Below are positions 27,101-35,084 of a DNA stretch of 64,000 nucleotides, one piece after another (within the stretch, counting starts at the first letter, position 1; each line of letters begins with the position of its first letter). The notes beneath the pieces are model-generated. The model was not told the origin of the DNA and searched no databases. It was given only the letters and a program-made list of their open reading frames with translations. The position numbers and the translations under genes were made by a program. The stretch comes from Tanypteryx hageni (Eukaryota > Arthropoda > Insecta > Odonata > Petaluridae). The stretch spans positions 65,362,850 through 65,426,849 of the forward strand of contig CM054113.1 in the NCBI GenBank assembly GCA_028673005.1, in the 5' to 3' direction.

Positions 27101-30100
27101 GCTAGATTGCACATTATGTTCTTAACATACTCATATTTCCTTTTAAGCTGAAAAAGAAAATTAGAGCAATTAGAACAAAGCAATATCATTTATCTAAATA
27201 ATACCGTATTAGGCCGAATATAGCGCGACCCCAAGTATTTTGAAAGGAATTTTAGAAAAAGACGAAAAACATTTAATTTTCTCTATTTTGCACATTTAAA
27301 TTACCTGTAAACTCATGACTCATGATGTACTAAAGGGTCGCGACACTCAACGTTATAAAACCGTCTAAACGTGGCGTCAAAGTGAAGTTGTGCCGGTGCT
27401 GTGGTTGCTGCAATTTGACCTTGATTTATTTTCAAGTCTCCTCAGACCCTTACCGAGTATATTTGTACAATGTAGCAACGTAGCATGAACGTTCAATTCA
27501 CTTACAATGTAGAAATTATAAAAATATGCGCTGAAACACGCGTCATGAAACGCGCCGAGCAGTTATTTTTTATAGATACAAGTATTCGAATATAGTAAGA
27601 ATGATCTCCTCAGACCCCTACCGAGTATATTTGTACAATGTAGCATCGTAACATGAACGTCCAATTCACTTACAATGTAGCAATTATAAAAATATGCGCT
27701 GAAACACGCGTCATGAAACGCGCCGATACGCAGTTATTTTTTAAAGATACAAGTATTCGAATACTAGTAGAAGGTGCTTGCATACTGCAAGAATTTCATA
27801 TCACCTTGAAAAAACATTCATTTTTCAGACAGACATTTCATCATTACAAATATTCTTTTAATTCTAAATATTTCACCTCCGCAGCGATTTCCGTTTTTCC
27901 CACATGTAAAAATAATAGTTTAAAACTCCCCAAATTTTGAAATTTTAACAATTTTACACTATCTTCATTATAAGGTACTAATGCTACACATTTTAGCCAA
28001 ATTATAAAGTTGTAGCAATTCTAGAAGTAAAATAATATTTTTTTAATTGTTTAAAATTAAATAATTTTTAACGGCCGCCGCAATTCATATATGGTAAAAT
28101 TGAAATGTTTATTTGTGCAAATTTACTACTCTGCAAATAATTGAAAAATTTTAGCTTTCTAGCTCATCCCGTAGTACCTAAACAGTTATCTATTTGTTTA
28201 AACTTTAAGAATTTTTAACTGCCAAACTAATAAAAATATCAAAATTTGTATAATCCCTATTTCGTTTTTTTACGAATTCTACTTATTAAAAAAATGTCAA
28301 CTCCGTGGCACATTTGGAAATATATAAACCTTGAAAATTTGTTTAAACAATTGCGAATTTTTAGCGGCCGCATTGTTGCACTTTTTAAAGATTTTCGTTT
28401 TTTCTAGTCGGTTTTGCACAAACACCTACCTAAGAAAAAAATTTCGAATCTCCAGCACATCTGGAAGTGCCTAAACATTAGTATCCTCCTATCATTCTAT
28501 ATAGACGTTCCTTACAGAGGAGGAGGAGATAACATATAACAGGAGGATACTAATGTTTAGGCACTTCCAGATGTGCTGGAGATTCGAAATTTTTTTCTTA
28601 GGTAGGATTTTGGACAAAACCGACTAGAAAAAACGAAAATCTTGAAAAAGTCCAACAATGCGGCCGCTAAAAATTCGCAATTGTTTAAACAAATTTTCAA
28701 GGTTTATGTATTTCCGCATGTGCTACGGAGTTGACATTTTTTTTATAAGTAGAATTCGTAAAAAAACGAAATAGGGATTATACAAATTTCGATATTTTAT
28801 TTTGTTTGGCAGTTAAAAATTCTTAAAGTTTAAACAAATAGATAACTGTTTAGATACTACGGGGTGAGCTAGAAAGCTAAAATTTTTCAATTATTTGCAG
28901 AGTAGTAAATTTGCACAAATAAACATTTCAATTTTACCATATATGAATTGCGGCGGCCGTTAAAAATTATTTAATTTTAAACAATTAAAAAAATATTATT
29001 TTACTTCTAGAAGTGCTACAACTTTATAATTTGGCTAAAATGTGTAGCATTAGTACCTTATAATGAAGATAGTGTAAAATTGTTAAAATTTCAAAATTTG
29101 GGGATTGTTTTAAACTATTATTTTTACATGTGGGAAAAACGGAAATCGCTGCGGAGGTGAAATCTTTAGAATTGAAAGAATATCTGTAATGATGAAATGT
29201 CTGTCTGAAAAATGAATGTTTTTTCAAGGTGATATGAAATGCTTGCAGTATGCAAGCACCAACTACTAGTATGTTATATCCTCCTCTGTAAGAGTCGTCG
29301 ATATATAATGATAGTACGAATGATCTCCTCAGACCCCTACCGAGTATATTTGTACAATGTAGCATCGTAACATGAACGTCCAATTCACTAACAATGTAGC
29401 AATTATAAAAATATGCGCTGAAACACGCGTCATGAAACGCGCCGATACGCAGTTATTTTTTAAAGATACATGTATTCGAATATAGTACGAATGCAACAAG
29501 TACTCGAATATAGTGCGAATGCGACTTTCAAAGGTACATATTGAGGGAAAAAACATCGCAATAGTGCGATTCGGGTCAATACGGTATTATATTATTTGAT
29601 AAAATGGATAGGTTGAAATTGGGGTATACTTTGTAGACTGAATAACTGTTGGAATTTTGATTATGCAATGGCTGTTGTAACAGCAGCAATCAGCATTAAC
29701 TTTTAAATTAAAACTCTTCAATTTAAACTTAACTGACAAAAGTGAAAAAATGTCATCACCTCATTTTATAACCAATATATTCCTAAATAAAAATAATAAA
29801 AACAATCAACTAGAAATACAGTAAGCCATATATTATAATGGGGGACAGTCAAATATCGGGAATTACTGAAAATTTTATGAAGTTGTATTGTATGGCTATT
29901 GTTATAGGCGAATATAAAGTTTTTTCGTTAAATTTTTAACATATATTTATAAAAAAAGCAATTTAAAATGGACGAGTTAATGCTGAACCCTATCACATCC
30001 GATTGGTAGCGAAAGTTTGACGAGTGTTTAGTGACGTCAGTGAATGCCACAAGCATGTTAGCCGTGCTAGAAGCCATTGTGCCGATATAGAAGTAGAAGC

Positions 30101-33100
30101 TTGAAAGACATAATTCTGTTGTTTTCCTCTATACTCTGTCTTAGAAGAAATATTGGTAGAAGTACTGCACCTTCCTGCATTTATTTCGCTTTGTGTTTTG
30201 CAAAATGGCATATGAAGGGTTTTGTGTAGCCAGATCTGATAATTTGCCCATTGAGTTGTACATGTTTTTGCAGTACATTAGAAGTCGTAGGGAGCAATAT
30301 TCAGATGTTGAAATGCATGGAGTGAAGGCGGATAAGTTTGTATTACATTTAATTGATAAAACAAGTTCGATTTAGTGCTTTTATTTTCAGTTATTGTAAT
30401 AGTATTATTATTTCGACTGAAATGCAGAAGATACGTAAAAGATAGATTGACGTCTTAAAACAGCTTTCCCATATTAAATGAATAAAACAACTCTAGTTTT
30501 AACTAATATTATAGAATATTTATTTATGTATTGTTTCCCATCCTGTCCAAGTATCTAGTTAGTAAAATATAATTAGATAAGTATACATAAAGTAATGGAC
30601 AAGGCCGAGATTTCGTGGAATTCCACAATAAAATAACATGAACATTGCTAGGTACTACTTTTCATTTATATTAAACTTTTGCCAATTTCCACAAAATATA
30701 TGAAGTAAAACTCGACCGGTTTCGGTGAATAATCACCATCATCTGCCTTTACAGAATCATCAGGTCAAATATTGACAAATATACAAAATTAATGTGAATA
30801 AACTTAGTTCCCATGTATCTTGTCTATAGGAAATGTGGTGAAGTTTGTTGTTTTAAGTGTCTATCTGCCTTAGTTATTACCTATACTTGTGAAAAGAAAA
30901 ACTGTAGAAGTGTTTGTCATAACTGCATGTTTCTTTTGCATATGTCTCGAATTTCATTGTTGCTTTTATGGCCTTTTTCTCTCTTGGAGGTCAATGAGGA
31001 AAGACTATTAATGCTGTTGGATTTGTTAAACTGAAGCGAGAAGGAAAACATGTATTGTTAAAGGCAAGATTTGGCCTGAACACAGAATAAGATAAAGAGG
31101 TTATGAAGTGAGTGTAGTTGTAGATGAAGAAGATGATTTAGTCACATCTGTGGAGTGTCATGACTGCCCTAATTTAGCAAAACATGGTCCTTCAAAATGC
31201 CATGCTGTCGTGGATATTATGTGAACAAATTTATTAAAATATTTAAATTACAGAACTAACTTAATATGTAACATTTGTAAAAGTATTTGCTTAAAAACTT
31301 GGTGCTTAAATATATGCACTGCAACAGTAATTATTTGCTTAATAAACCCATAGCCCAACGATTTCCGTAAGTATTTAGAATAAGTATATTACTTTATGAA
31401 GGTTTTGTTAAAATATATATGCTAATCTTTGAAACATAAAAATATAATTTAGTCTTTCAACGTTCTCCAGAAATATATGCATCATGACAATGTAATGCCG
31501 ATGTAAGTCATAAACTAAAATACGAAGCAATAAAATTACGTACATACATATAACTAGTACTTAGATTAAAATGATCATCGCAGACAAATGCAGCTGTATG
31601 TTCCAATATATCAGATGCATATCTCCTCTTGTTTTTCAACCACAATATTCTCCACGACTTATTTCTTCCCAAAAAGCTGTAGCGTGGAGAACAATTTTCT
31701 CAGGGTTTTAATTGTTGTATTTAAGCACTTAGGTACCAGACAATACTTATGACCCTTCTTAAGTTCCATATTCTCCATTTTAGCTACGATACCAGGAAAA
31801 GCAACAAGACGAAGTACGATCGTAAGGCATGCGATGACGTCATGTACCCCTTACTACTCTCTCTCCAATCAGGATGCAGTTTTCGCAGGATATTTAAAAG
31901 AGTTATTTTAAATATTTTTTTGCATAATTAAGACGATTTAACAAAATAATGTTCACAAGGAGCAATTAAGTCAATTACAAAGAATTTAAAAAAAAAACGT
32001 AATTAAATATTTGGACAGTCCCCCATTCAGAAATTTGCACCTACAATGCCATGTAGATATAGTACAAAATACAAAATGGTATGATCAACAAGTCTACATT
32101 CTAAAGAGTGAGACAAAAACAGCAGAGAAAAGTCGGTATTTATCTGTTTGACCCCCACTCGAGTTTTTATACTTTTTCATTTCGCTGCGCGATGTTCCTT
32201 TTTCGCTTGGGTTGGTAACAAGATGAACGCTTCCCAAACCAAGGGGGGAACACAGTGAATGTGAGGATGAACAAAAAACACTTCAACTTACCCAACCCAT
32301 TTAGGCTGAGTAAAATGTTCCTTCATGTTCTAATTTCCCTTCCCAGGCCCGGCCAAGTTCCAATGGAGTACTGCTCCACGTAATTCCTTCATGTTCAAAT
32401 TTAGTTTAGTTAGTGTTACCAACACAAGCAAAAAAAAGGAACATCGCACAGCGAAATGAAAAAGTAGAAAAACTCGAGTGGTGGACCAAATGGATAAGTA
32501 CCGAAAAGTCTTATCAACATGATTATAAAAAATAATTCACATACTGGCCTTTGGAAAGCCCCAAAATACTAATAAAAATATAGTTTTTGTCATGGCTAAG
32601 AAGTTAGATTTGAAATTTTGTCATACTTTTAGAATTCTAAAACCAGATCTATTACTACATTTTAGAGAATGCTCTAAAATTGGAAAATATTCCAGCAAAT
32701 CATTATATATAGACGTTCCTTACAGAGGAGGTGGTGGAGGATATAACATACTAGTAGAAGGTGCTTGCATACTGCAAGCATATCATCTCACCTTGAAAAA
32801 CATTCATTTTTCAGACAGATATTTTATCATTACAAATATTTTAATTCTAAATATTTCACCGCAGCGATTTTTGTTTTTCCCTTATGTAAAAATAATAGAT
32901 TAAAACAATCCCCAAACCTTGCAATTTTAAGAATTTTTTACTTTCTCCGTTATGGGGTACTAATGCTACACATTTCCGCCAGATTTTAAAATTTTAGCAC
33001 TTCTAGAAGTGAAATAATATTTTTCTAATTGTTTAAAATTTTAACGTTATTAACGGCCGCCGCAATATATTTATGGAAATATTCAAATGTTTATTTGTTC

Positions 33101-35084
33101 AAACACACTACTCTGTAAATAACTTGAAATTTTCAGCTTCCTAGCTCATCCCGTAGTACCTAAACAGTTATCTATTTGTTTAAACTTCAAGAATTTGTAA
33201 CTGCCAAGCATATGAAAATATCAAAATTTGTATAATCCCTATTTCGTTTTTTTACAAATTCTACCTATAAAAAAAATTTCAGATCCGTAGCAGATGAGAT
33301 GATATGCTTGCAGAATGCAAGCACCAACTACTAGTATAATATAATTCTAAATATCTTCATATTGAAAATTACTTGGATCCTAAAATATTACATAGCACAA
33401 TTCATTATTTAACTGGCTAACTTTAAAAATAAACATAAAAATCAATCCTCGAGGAAAATAGAAAAAACAAAGAAAATAGAGCTATTGAATAGCCTAGGAA
33501 ATAAAAGTACGAATTTATTCTGCCATTTATATGTTCTTATTCAACGCCTATTGTTTACTTTTAACACCATACTATTTTCGACGCAAGATTTAAAGGCTTT
33601 TCAAAACTAATCTATTCATTGGGTTTAGGTTTATGAAATACAAAAATTCTCAAGATCAGCAACTTCCCAATCCCAAAAATTGTCAGATTTGAGAGGTTTT
33701 ACTGTGATTTCAAAGCACGGACAATTTCAGCTATGATCCAAAGTCCAATTTAAATTTGAAGACACTGCATCACGAGGAAATCCTTTATTCTTTGCAGCAT
33801 ACCTGTTCTTCATATGAAAGGTTCCAATAGGGTGTAGTAGAATTTTTAAGTCTTTCATCATCACTTATTCTTGGCCTCTTTTCAACATTTCCAGATTCGT
33901 GCTCGAGTTTTCTTTTCTTCACCAGAGGATCAGGTGCTGGCTTAGCAATCTTGGCAAATACAAGTAACCATTCGGAAAGAAACACAAACAATGAAAATTT
34001 TGAAGGACATTAAATGTACAATAGATTTAGCATTAAAAAAAATGTTTCCATCAAGTCTAGTATTAAATCATTTATGTTGCAAAATTTTTATCAAATGAAA
34101 CATTCTGAAAATTAATTTTATCAAGAGTACTGTAATTGTTTTATTTTTTGGAATTAGAAAATTACCTTTAGCTCTCATAAACACTATTTTATAATCGAAA
34201 CCGATCTAATAAGTACATAAACAAAAATTACATCTGAATGAAAAATACATGCATCTTACCGAAGCTGTGAGCATTTTTCCTTTCCAAGTTGAACGGTTTA
34301 GGGTTTTTAGTGCAGCTTGTCTATCTTCTTCATTTTTGAAACACACAAATATCCAAGGACTCTTCTTGCGAGTCGGCTTCACTTTGTGAGATGACAATTT
34401 CAATTTGTCATTCAAATACCTCTTCAGTTCCTAAAAAGTGGATAGTAATGTTCGTGTTTTCATGTTAATGCTTTAATGTAGTTCAACTCACCTAAAAAAA
34501 CCCCAAATTCTATAAATAAATTAAAATTTTGAAATAGAATCAATTTTAAGAAAATTTTAATACTCCAAATGACGAATATTAATTCAATTAACTAATAAAC
34601 AAGTTCTTATATGAAAGTTTAAACCTACCCCATATCCATAGAATTTAGGTAGACCTCGAATTTCGATCTTGAATTTCTCAGAGGTAAAATCCCCCCTGTC
34701 TACATAAGCATAAGGATCATTTGCGTTTTTCTTTTGACTTTCTTTACCGGCAGGCTGCTTGGCACCCACACCATCGACTTTGGCGGAACAATTAGCACAA
34801 TCTCGCTGCCCTGAAGAATTACCACCACTTTCTACTCCATCTATAATGTAAGTTTCCATATTTTTTGGTAGTTGTTCAGCTATTTACCTGGCATTTAAAT
34901 CATCAGCTTTACCTGAATTTCCATTAGCTATATCTTCAGGATGTTCCGATTTTATAATCGTACTAATTTCAACTTTTCCAACTGTCGTCTCCAAATTTTC
35001 ACTTTTTTGAGTAAGTGCATTGTCCGTTGGGGTCTTTTCTTCCGTAGAAGTTTTTACAATTCCCTTTTCTTGGTCGGCATTCAT
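1..35084 (-). CDS. TRMT2A: TRMT2A-like tRNA (uracil-5-)-methyltransferase with giant C-terminal extension, partial at 3' end
   Basis: SAM-dependent enzyme of the TrmA/RumA family, expected to make m5U54 in the T-loop of cytosolic tRNA. Ten coding exons join in phase: 35084-34913, 34840-34629, 34430-34260, 33949-33803, 27147-26955, 20748-20621, 16984-16734, 11814-11586, 3670-3478, 3114-1. All introns have GT..AG borders. The encoded protein has at least 1603 residues: acidic/Ser-rich N-terminus, RRM (about 115-185), TRAM-less linker, FFQVNT at 458-463, SAM motif DVCCGTGTIG at 487-496, DPPRSGL at 559-565, YVSCDP with the nucleophilic Cys at about 587, and HCE with the catalytic Glu at about 630. 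The vertebrate enzyme ends soon after this point; here the frame stays open for about 960 more codons to the window edge. Exon joins are inferred by splice signals, phase and family similarity, not by transcript data. Identity is very secure; the function of the tail is unknown. Confidence 0.95.
3115..3477 (-). other. TRMT2A intron, unique AT-rich sequence
   Basis: Short intron between the last two coding exons. AT-rich; no repeat or further open frame is recognisable. Confidence 0.7.
3478..3670 (-). CDS. TRMT2A: TRMT2A exon 9
   Basis: Acceptor ttttag before 3670, donor GTAAGT after 3478; 64 codons plus one base. Encodes GLEVVAAAIEDAKVNA (the acidic SAM-ribose contact is in LE), CEFFTGRAEEIL and AIVDPPRSGL, the motif IV block around the target base. 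Confidence 0.96.
3671..5513. other. Intron sequence; possible transposon end near 3866
   Basis: AT-rich intron. At about 3866 a stretch reads tgtactgtattttccagtgt followed by ataagaagcac, which looks like the end of a terminal-inverted-repeat DNA element; a rough inverted match occurs near 7945-7968. No coding exon was seen between. Confidence 0.3.
5514..6668 (-). mobile_element. TA-flanked inverted-repeat element, copy 1 (family X)
   Basis: Begins with ccacctttttgaacttcgcg and ends with its inverse ...gaagttcaaaaaggtggtg, bordered by TA. Length 1155 bp. The interior matches, in reverse orientation, the element at 39191-40356 along its whole length. No transposase frame is visible, so it is a non-autonomous DNA element (the TA border suggests Tc1/mariner-type mobilisation, an inference). 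Located in TRMT2A intron 8-9. Confidence 0.75.
7301..7735. repeat. Large imperfect palindrome, arms ~207 bp
   Basis: ccactgttttaaataaataa on the left pairs with the inverse at 7711-7735, and the arms meet at a perfect inner palindrome around 7496-7540 (gctgtcatcttcag / ctgaagatgacagc). The 92-codon minus frame at 7191-7469 has no recognised similarity and is probably incidental. Likely a foldback element or an inverted duplication. Confidence 0.75.
8536..8880 (+). repeat. Helitron-like repeat fragment (family H)
   Basis: Contains a (t)ggtccgttcgtctg-type head and later segments (cgaaatcgctcaagtta..., ttgccgaccgtgtcattgtt) that recur in order at 43160-44180 (cgaaatctctcatatta..., ttaccgaccacgtcattgtt). 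The two copies are therefore one repeat family; the class is an inference from the Helitron-like copy at 15728-16708. Confidence 0.5.
8970..9327 (+). pseudogene. Mariner-like transposase, C-terminal remnant
   Basis: Reading with a few frame changes gives RRKRPERWRNNDWA, then a displaced HHDN-type block, then PPYSPNLAPCDFFLFPNMKL and KGRRFDMIEEI, finishing with CFASWKKCWERCIKAQGDSG. This is the C-terminal half of an IS630/Tc1/mariner transposase. The N-terminal half is absent and frameshifts break the rest. The intact part is the frame 9094-9327. Confidence 0.85.
9396..9787 (+). mobile_element. Family X element, partial copy 3
   Basis: Matches the right third of the element at 39191-40356 (about 39949-40356) in the same orientation, including ggacttgcactttgcaaatt and the terminal ...gcgaagttcaagaagatggtgta. 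It is truncated on its left side directly beside the mariner remnant. Confidence 0.7.
9788..10382. other. Intron sequence without recognised feature
   Basis: AT-rich sequence with a somewhat GC-richer patch around 10120-10320. No exon, no clear repeat partner in the window. Confidence 0.5.
10383..11366 (+). mobile_element. piggyBac-like deletion derivative with N-terminal transposase remnant
   Basis: Bounded by TTAA at 10383 and 11363. The left end reads TTAACCCTTTGCAGTCC and the right end, inverted, TTAACTCTTTCACTGC, typical of piggyBac termini. Plus-strand codons from 10639 give MASTSQQSLHECDIIDELS; after a frameshift come very acidic residues (SEGSDKSEEDATTDEEDW), like the N-terminus of piggyBac transposases. 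The catalytic region is missing. Subterminal 16-base repeats with tcctaacccggactgagt occur twice near the left end. Confidence 0.7.
11586..11814 (-). CDS. TRMT2A: TRMT2A exon 8, SAM-binding motif
   Basis: Acceptor attcag before 11814 and donor GTTTGT after 11586. The leading G completes the Arg codon of exon 7. Encodes FRISPEAFFQVNTPGAG and DVCCGTGTIGLSLAK, i.e. the FxQVN block and the glycine-rich SAM-binding loop of the Rossmann-like methyltransferase fold. Both open frames across this exon were compared and only this one continues into exon 9. Confidence 0.96.
11868..13180 (-). repeat. SINE-like copy split by an insertion
   Basis: 11874-11925 (ttatacttatggctaatcaa ... gttataac) and 13136-13165 (agttataactccttccacac) are adjacent pieces of the same SINE-like repeat seen intact at 52232-52497. 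They are separated here by the element at 11926-13135. Confidence 0.55.
11926..13135. mobile_element. 1.2 kb TIR element with 10-bp target duplication
   Basis: The 10-mer agttataact occurs directly on both sides (11916-11925 and 13136-13145). The ends are imperfect inverted repeats: atagtatgaacttttc at left and, inverted, agggtatgaattttttc at right. Inside are two ~96-bp direct repeats (12263-12358 and 12415-12510, sharing tctgacaatcaacactgcac). No transposase frame is visible. A 9-10 bp duplication is typical of Mutator-like elements, but the class is only a guess. Confidence 0.55.
13214..13533. mobile_element. hAT MITE, 320 bp, perfect 8-bp TSD
   Basis: Starts CAGTGTTTCTCAAACTTG and ends, inverted, CAGGGTTTCTCCAACTGTGG. 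Flanked by the perfect 8-bp duplication atctatac (13206-13213 and 13534-13541). Non-coding interior. The ends and 8-bp duplication are diagnostic of the hAT superfamily. Confidence 0.9.
13534..15727. repeat. Intron sequence with ~100-bp direct repeat and pogo-like end
   Basis: 15143-15243 and 15362-15460 are direct repeats sharing aataaattttttaatct and atcatataagag. Near 13940-13960, ...aatgaggttttactgta resembles the end of a pogo/Tigger-like element (inverted CAGTAAAACCTC). Otherwise featureless. Confidence 0.45.
15728..16708 (+). mobile_element. Helitron-like non-autonomous element
   Basis: Begins TCTATCTATATAAAACTC followed by the cctgtccgtctggctgag type of head, and ends ...gcgaagccaggtacatctg with CTAGT followed by a T in the host (CTRRT-3' rule). 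No target duplication is seen, as expected for rolling-circle elements. Shares tcgactccagg with the copy at 43869. The host base before the TC is T rather than the usual A, so the 5' border is uncertain. It ends 25 bases from TRMT2A exon 7. Confidence 0.5.
16734..16984 (-). CDS. TRMT2A: TRMT2A exon 7
   Basis: Acceptor ggatag before 16984, donor GTTGGT after 16734; 83 codons plus two bases. It encodes PYNPETHTGHWRLLTLR, the hallmark block between the OB-like and methyltransferase domains, then a less conserved helix and NVDSLYFQAVGK. The end of a Helitron-like repeat (16708) lies only 25 bases past the exon on the intron side. Confidence 0.95.
16985..18118. other. Intron sequence, nothing recognised
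   Basis: AT-rich TRMT2A intron between exons 7 and 6; no repeat or exon found in this part. Confidence 0.5.
18119..18192 (-). repeat. tRNA-like sequence (SINE head or tRNA pseudogene)
   Basis: Read on the minus strand from 18192, GCCCTTG pairs with TAAGGGC (one G-U) as an acceptor stem. GCAGG-TTTGAAT-CCTGC makes a perfect T-arm, and GGTTTGAATCC fits the pol III B box. TGTTGTAGGTAG is an A-box-like segment. The anticodon arm does not fold well, so it is more likely a tRNA-derived SINE head or dead tRNA than a working gene. Confidence 0.5.
18637..18936. mobile_element. Possible hAT-type MITE
   Basis: catgggtgagcaaactatgg at left and the inverse of caagggtgggtcaagttttt at right make imperfect terminal inverted repeats with a subterminal acaggcc/ggcctgt pairing. 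No clear target duplication. Non-coding. Confidence 0.45.
18937..20620. other. Intron sequence, nothing recognised
   Basis: AT-rich; a short stretch around 19185-19215 and 19255-19315 shows weak inverted similarity (ttttggtcacaattagac / accaaaaggtaag) but no exon or clear element. Confidence 0.4.
20621..20748 (-). CDS. TRMT2A: TRMT2A exon 6
   Basis: Acceptor catcag before 20748, donor GTATGA after 20621. The leading two bases complete the Gly codon begun in exon 5, followed by 42 codons. The product contains VGFRLGSYVQG and a DSLKHIP segment, the family's GxRLGxY block. The longer plus-strand open frame over the same bases (20282-20752) is a shadow. Confidence 0.9.
20749..23639. other. Intron sequence with a weak tRNA-like SINE trace near 22085-22195
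   Basis: The minus-strand reading near 22185-22110 has an A-box-like tggagtggatagac and a B-box-like ggtttgagtttcc, as in a decayed tRNA-derived SINE. The rest is AT-rich with no supported gene. Confidence 0.35.
23640..24475 (+). pseudogene. Tc1/mariner-type transposase, heavily mutated
   Basis: With many frameshifts and stops the plus strand gives FFNDKSQLHLSRHLNVQSW, then GVW, GPIF, ...LTQGYFQHDNATAHTCM (second catalytic Asp), WPARSLNLSSCNF (third Asp lost to Asn/Ser) and LKANGAHF at the end. This block order is that of insect Tc1/mariner transposases. Clearly inactive. Confidence 0.75.
24476..26954. other. Intron sequence; tRNA-like SINE trace at about 26600-26830
   Basis: Mostly AT-rich. 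Around 26640-26720, minus-strand ggtttgtatcctg resembles a B box and gtggtggtggtagggtgcc an A box, suggesting one or two decayed tRNA-derived SINEs; a related tail is at 26760-26830. Confidence 0.35.
26955..27147 (-). CDS. TRMT2A: TRMT2A exon 5
   Basis: Acceptor tttttcag before 27147, donor GTAAGT after 26955; 64 codons plus one base. Opens with LKRKYEYVKN and ends with the strongly conserved YRNKCEFTIG that begins the central beta region of TrmA-type methyltransferases. It is separated from exon 4 by a 6.7 kb intron full of palindromic elements. Confidence 0.92.
27201..29588. mobile_element. 2.4 kb MITE-like element with ATACCGTATT ends, carrying minisatellite and foldback
   Basis: Left end aataccgtattaggccgaat; right end, inverted, aataccgtattgacccgaat. 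Inside, a ~165-bp unit (ctcctcagacccctaccgag ...) is present in direct orientation at about 27437, 27605 and 29326, and the foldback at 27763-29272 sits between the second and third unit. No transposase frame. Similar termini (atactgtatttacccgaa) bound the element at 55767-56645. Confidence 0.65.
27763..29272. repeat. Giant near-perfect palindrome (foldback element), arms ~735 bp
   Basis: 27763-28498 and 28536-29272 are inverted copies differing at few positions, separated by about 37 bp. Each outer end reads actagtag(a/t)(a/t)ggtgcttgca followed by a small hairpin (gcttgcatactgcaagc). The open frames on both strands here (27653, 29024) are mirror images and not genes. A shorter relative with the same ends is at 32749-33337. 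Confidence 0.9.
29837..32027 (+). mobile_element. 2.2 kb TIR element carrying a broken SWIM/YqaJ-like gene
   Basis: Left end aatgggggacagtcaaatat; right end, inverted, aatgggggactgtccaaata. No clear target duplication. The inner plus strand holds two coding remnants described separately. Superfamily not recognised. It lies within the TRMT2A intron between exons 5 and 4. Confidence 0.6.
30205..31224 (+). pseudogene. SWIM zinc-finger / YqaJ-family-like protein, N-terminal remnant
   Basis: Two blocks on the plus strand. 30205-30374 encodes MAYEGFCVARSDNLPIELYM and EMHGVKADKF. About 30990-31221 encodes AVGFVKLKREGKHVL, then PEHRIR, stop, RGYEVSVVVDEEDDL and VECHDCPNLAKHG ... KCHAVVDIM. The CxC...CxH pattern is SWIM-like, and block order and spacing resemble the N-terminal part of arthropod SWIM/YqaJ-domain proteins (from memory). 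Interrupted by at least one stop and frameshifts; the nuclease part is missing. The middle may be an intron or an insertion. Confidence 0.5.
32147..32490. mobile_element. 344-bp MITE with ~75-bp terminal inverted repeats
   Basis: Left arm ...ccactcgagtttttatactt, tttcatttcgctgcgcgatg, ttcc...gggttggtaac; the right arm is its inverse (...gttaccaacacaag ... gaacatcgcacagcgaaatg ... actcgagtggtgg). The central part (aggggggaacacagtgaatg) recurs in the element at 38040-38410, so both belong to one family. Confidence 0.75.
32700..33340. repeat. Shorter copy of the foldback element
   Basis: Same ends as the palindrome at 27763-29272 (actagtagaaggtgcttgca at 32750 and its inverse at 33337). The interior matches one arm, but the second arm is reduced to a short stub. 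The flanking piece tatatagacgttccttacag also recurs at the centre of the larger palindrome. Confidence 0.8.
33341..33802. other. Intron sequence with a pogo-like end near 33690
   Basis: gagaggttttactgtg at about 33688-33703 (inverted CAGTAAAACCTCTC) resembles a pogo/Tigger terminus. Otherwise AT-rich and unremarkable. Confidence 0.35.
33803..33949 (-). CDS. TRMT2A: TRMT2A exon 4, post-RRM linker
   Basis: Donor GTATGC after 33803; the acceptor is read as ccaag before 33949, which gives 49 codons in phase 0. Encodes AKPAPDPLVKKRKLE followed by a charged linker and PYWNLSYEEQ, matching the family block just before the catalytic module. The acceptor could instead be the AG nine bases further on; this would remove three residues. 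Confidence 0.8.
34260..34430 (-). CDS. TRMT2A: TRMT2A exon 3, rest of RRM
   Basis: Acceptor ctttttag before 34430 and donor GTAAGA after 34260; 57 codons in phase 0. It carries the RNP1-like strand SPWIFVCF, the EEDRQAAL helix and the WKGKMLTA final strand of the RRM, as in other animal TRMT2A proteins. Confidence 0.9.
34629..34840 (-). CDS. TRMT2A: TRMT2A exon 2, start of RRM
   Basis: Acceptor ...attatag before 34840 and donor GTAGGT after 34629. The exon encodes a Gly/Ser/Asn-rich linker with several cysteines, then the first beta strand and RNP2-like element FKIEIRGLP of an RNA-recognition motif. The RRM continues in the next exon, with a phase-0 join. The RRM is the usual N-terminal domain of animal TRMT2A and is thought to help tRNA binding. 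Confidence 0.85.

Noticed and set aside
27653..29556. Mirror-image open frames at 27653-27940, 29024-29383 and 29329-29556
   Set aside because: Produced by the inverted and direct repeats of a non-coding foldback element; no codon-level conservation signal.
34840..34859. ATG at 34859 as an alternative TRMT2A start
   Set aside because: It lies upstream of the exon 2 acceptor within a 72-bp intron; the spliced exon 1 join keeps phase and gives a longer N-terminus.
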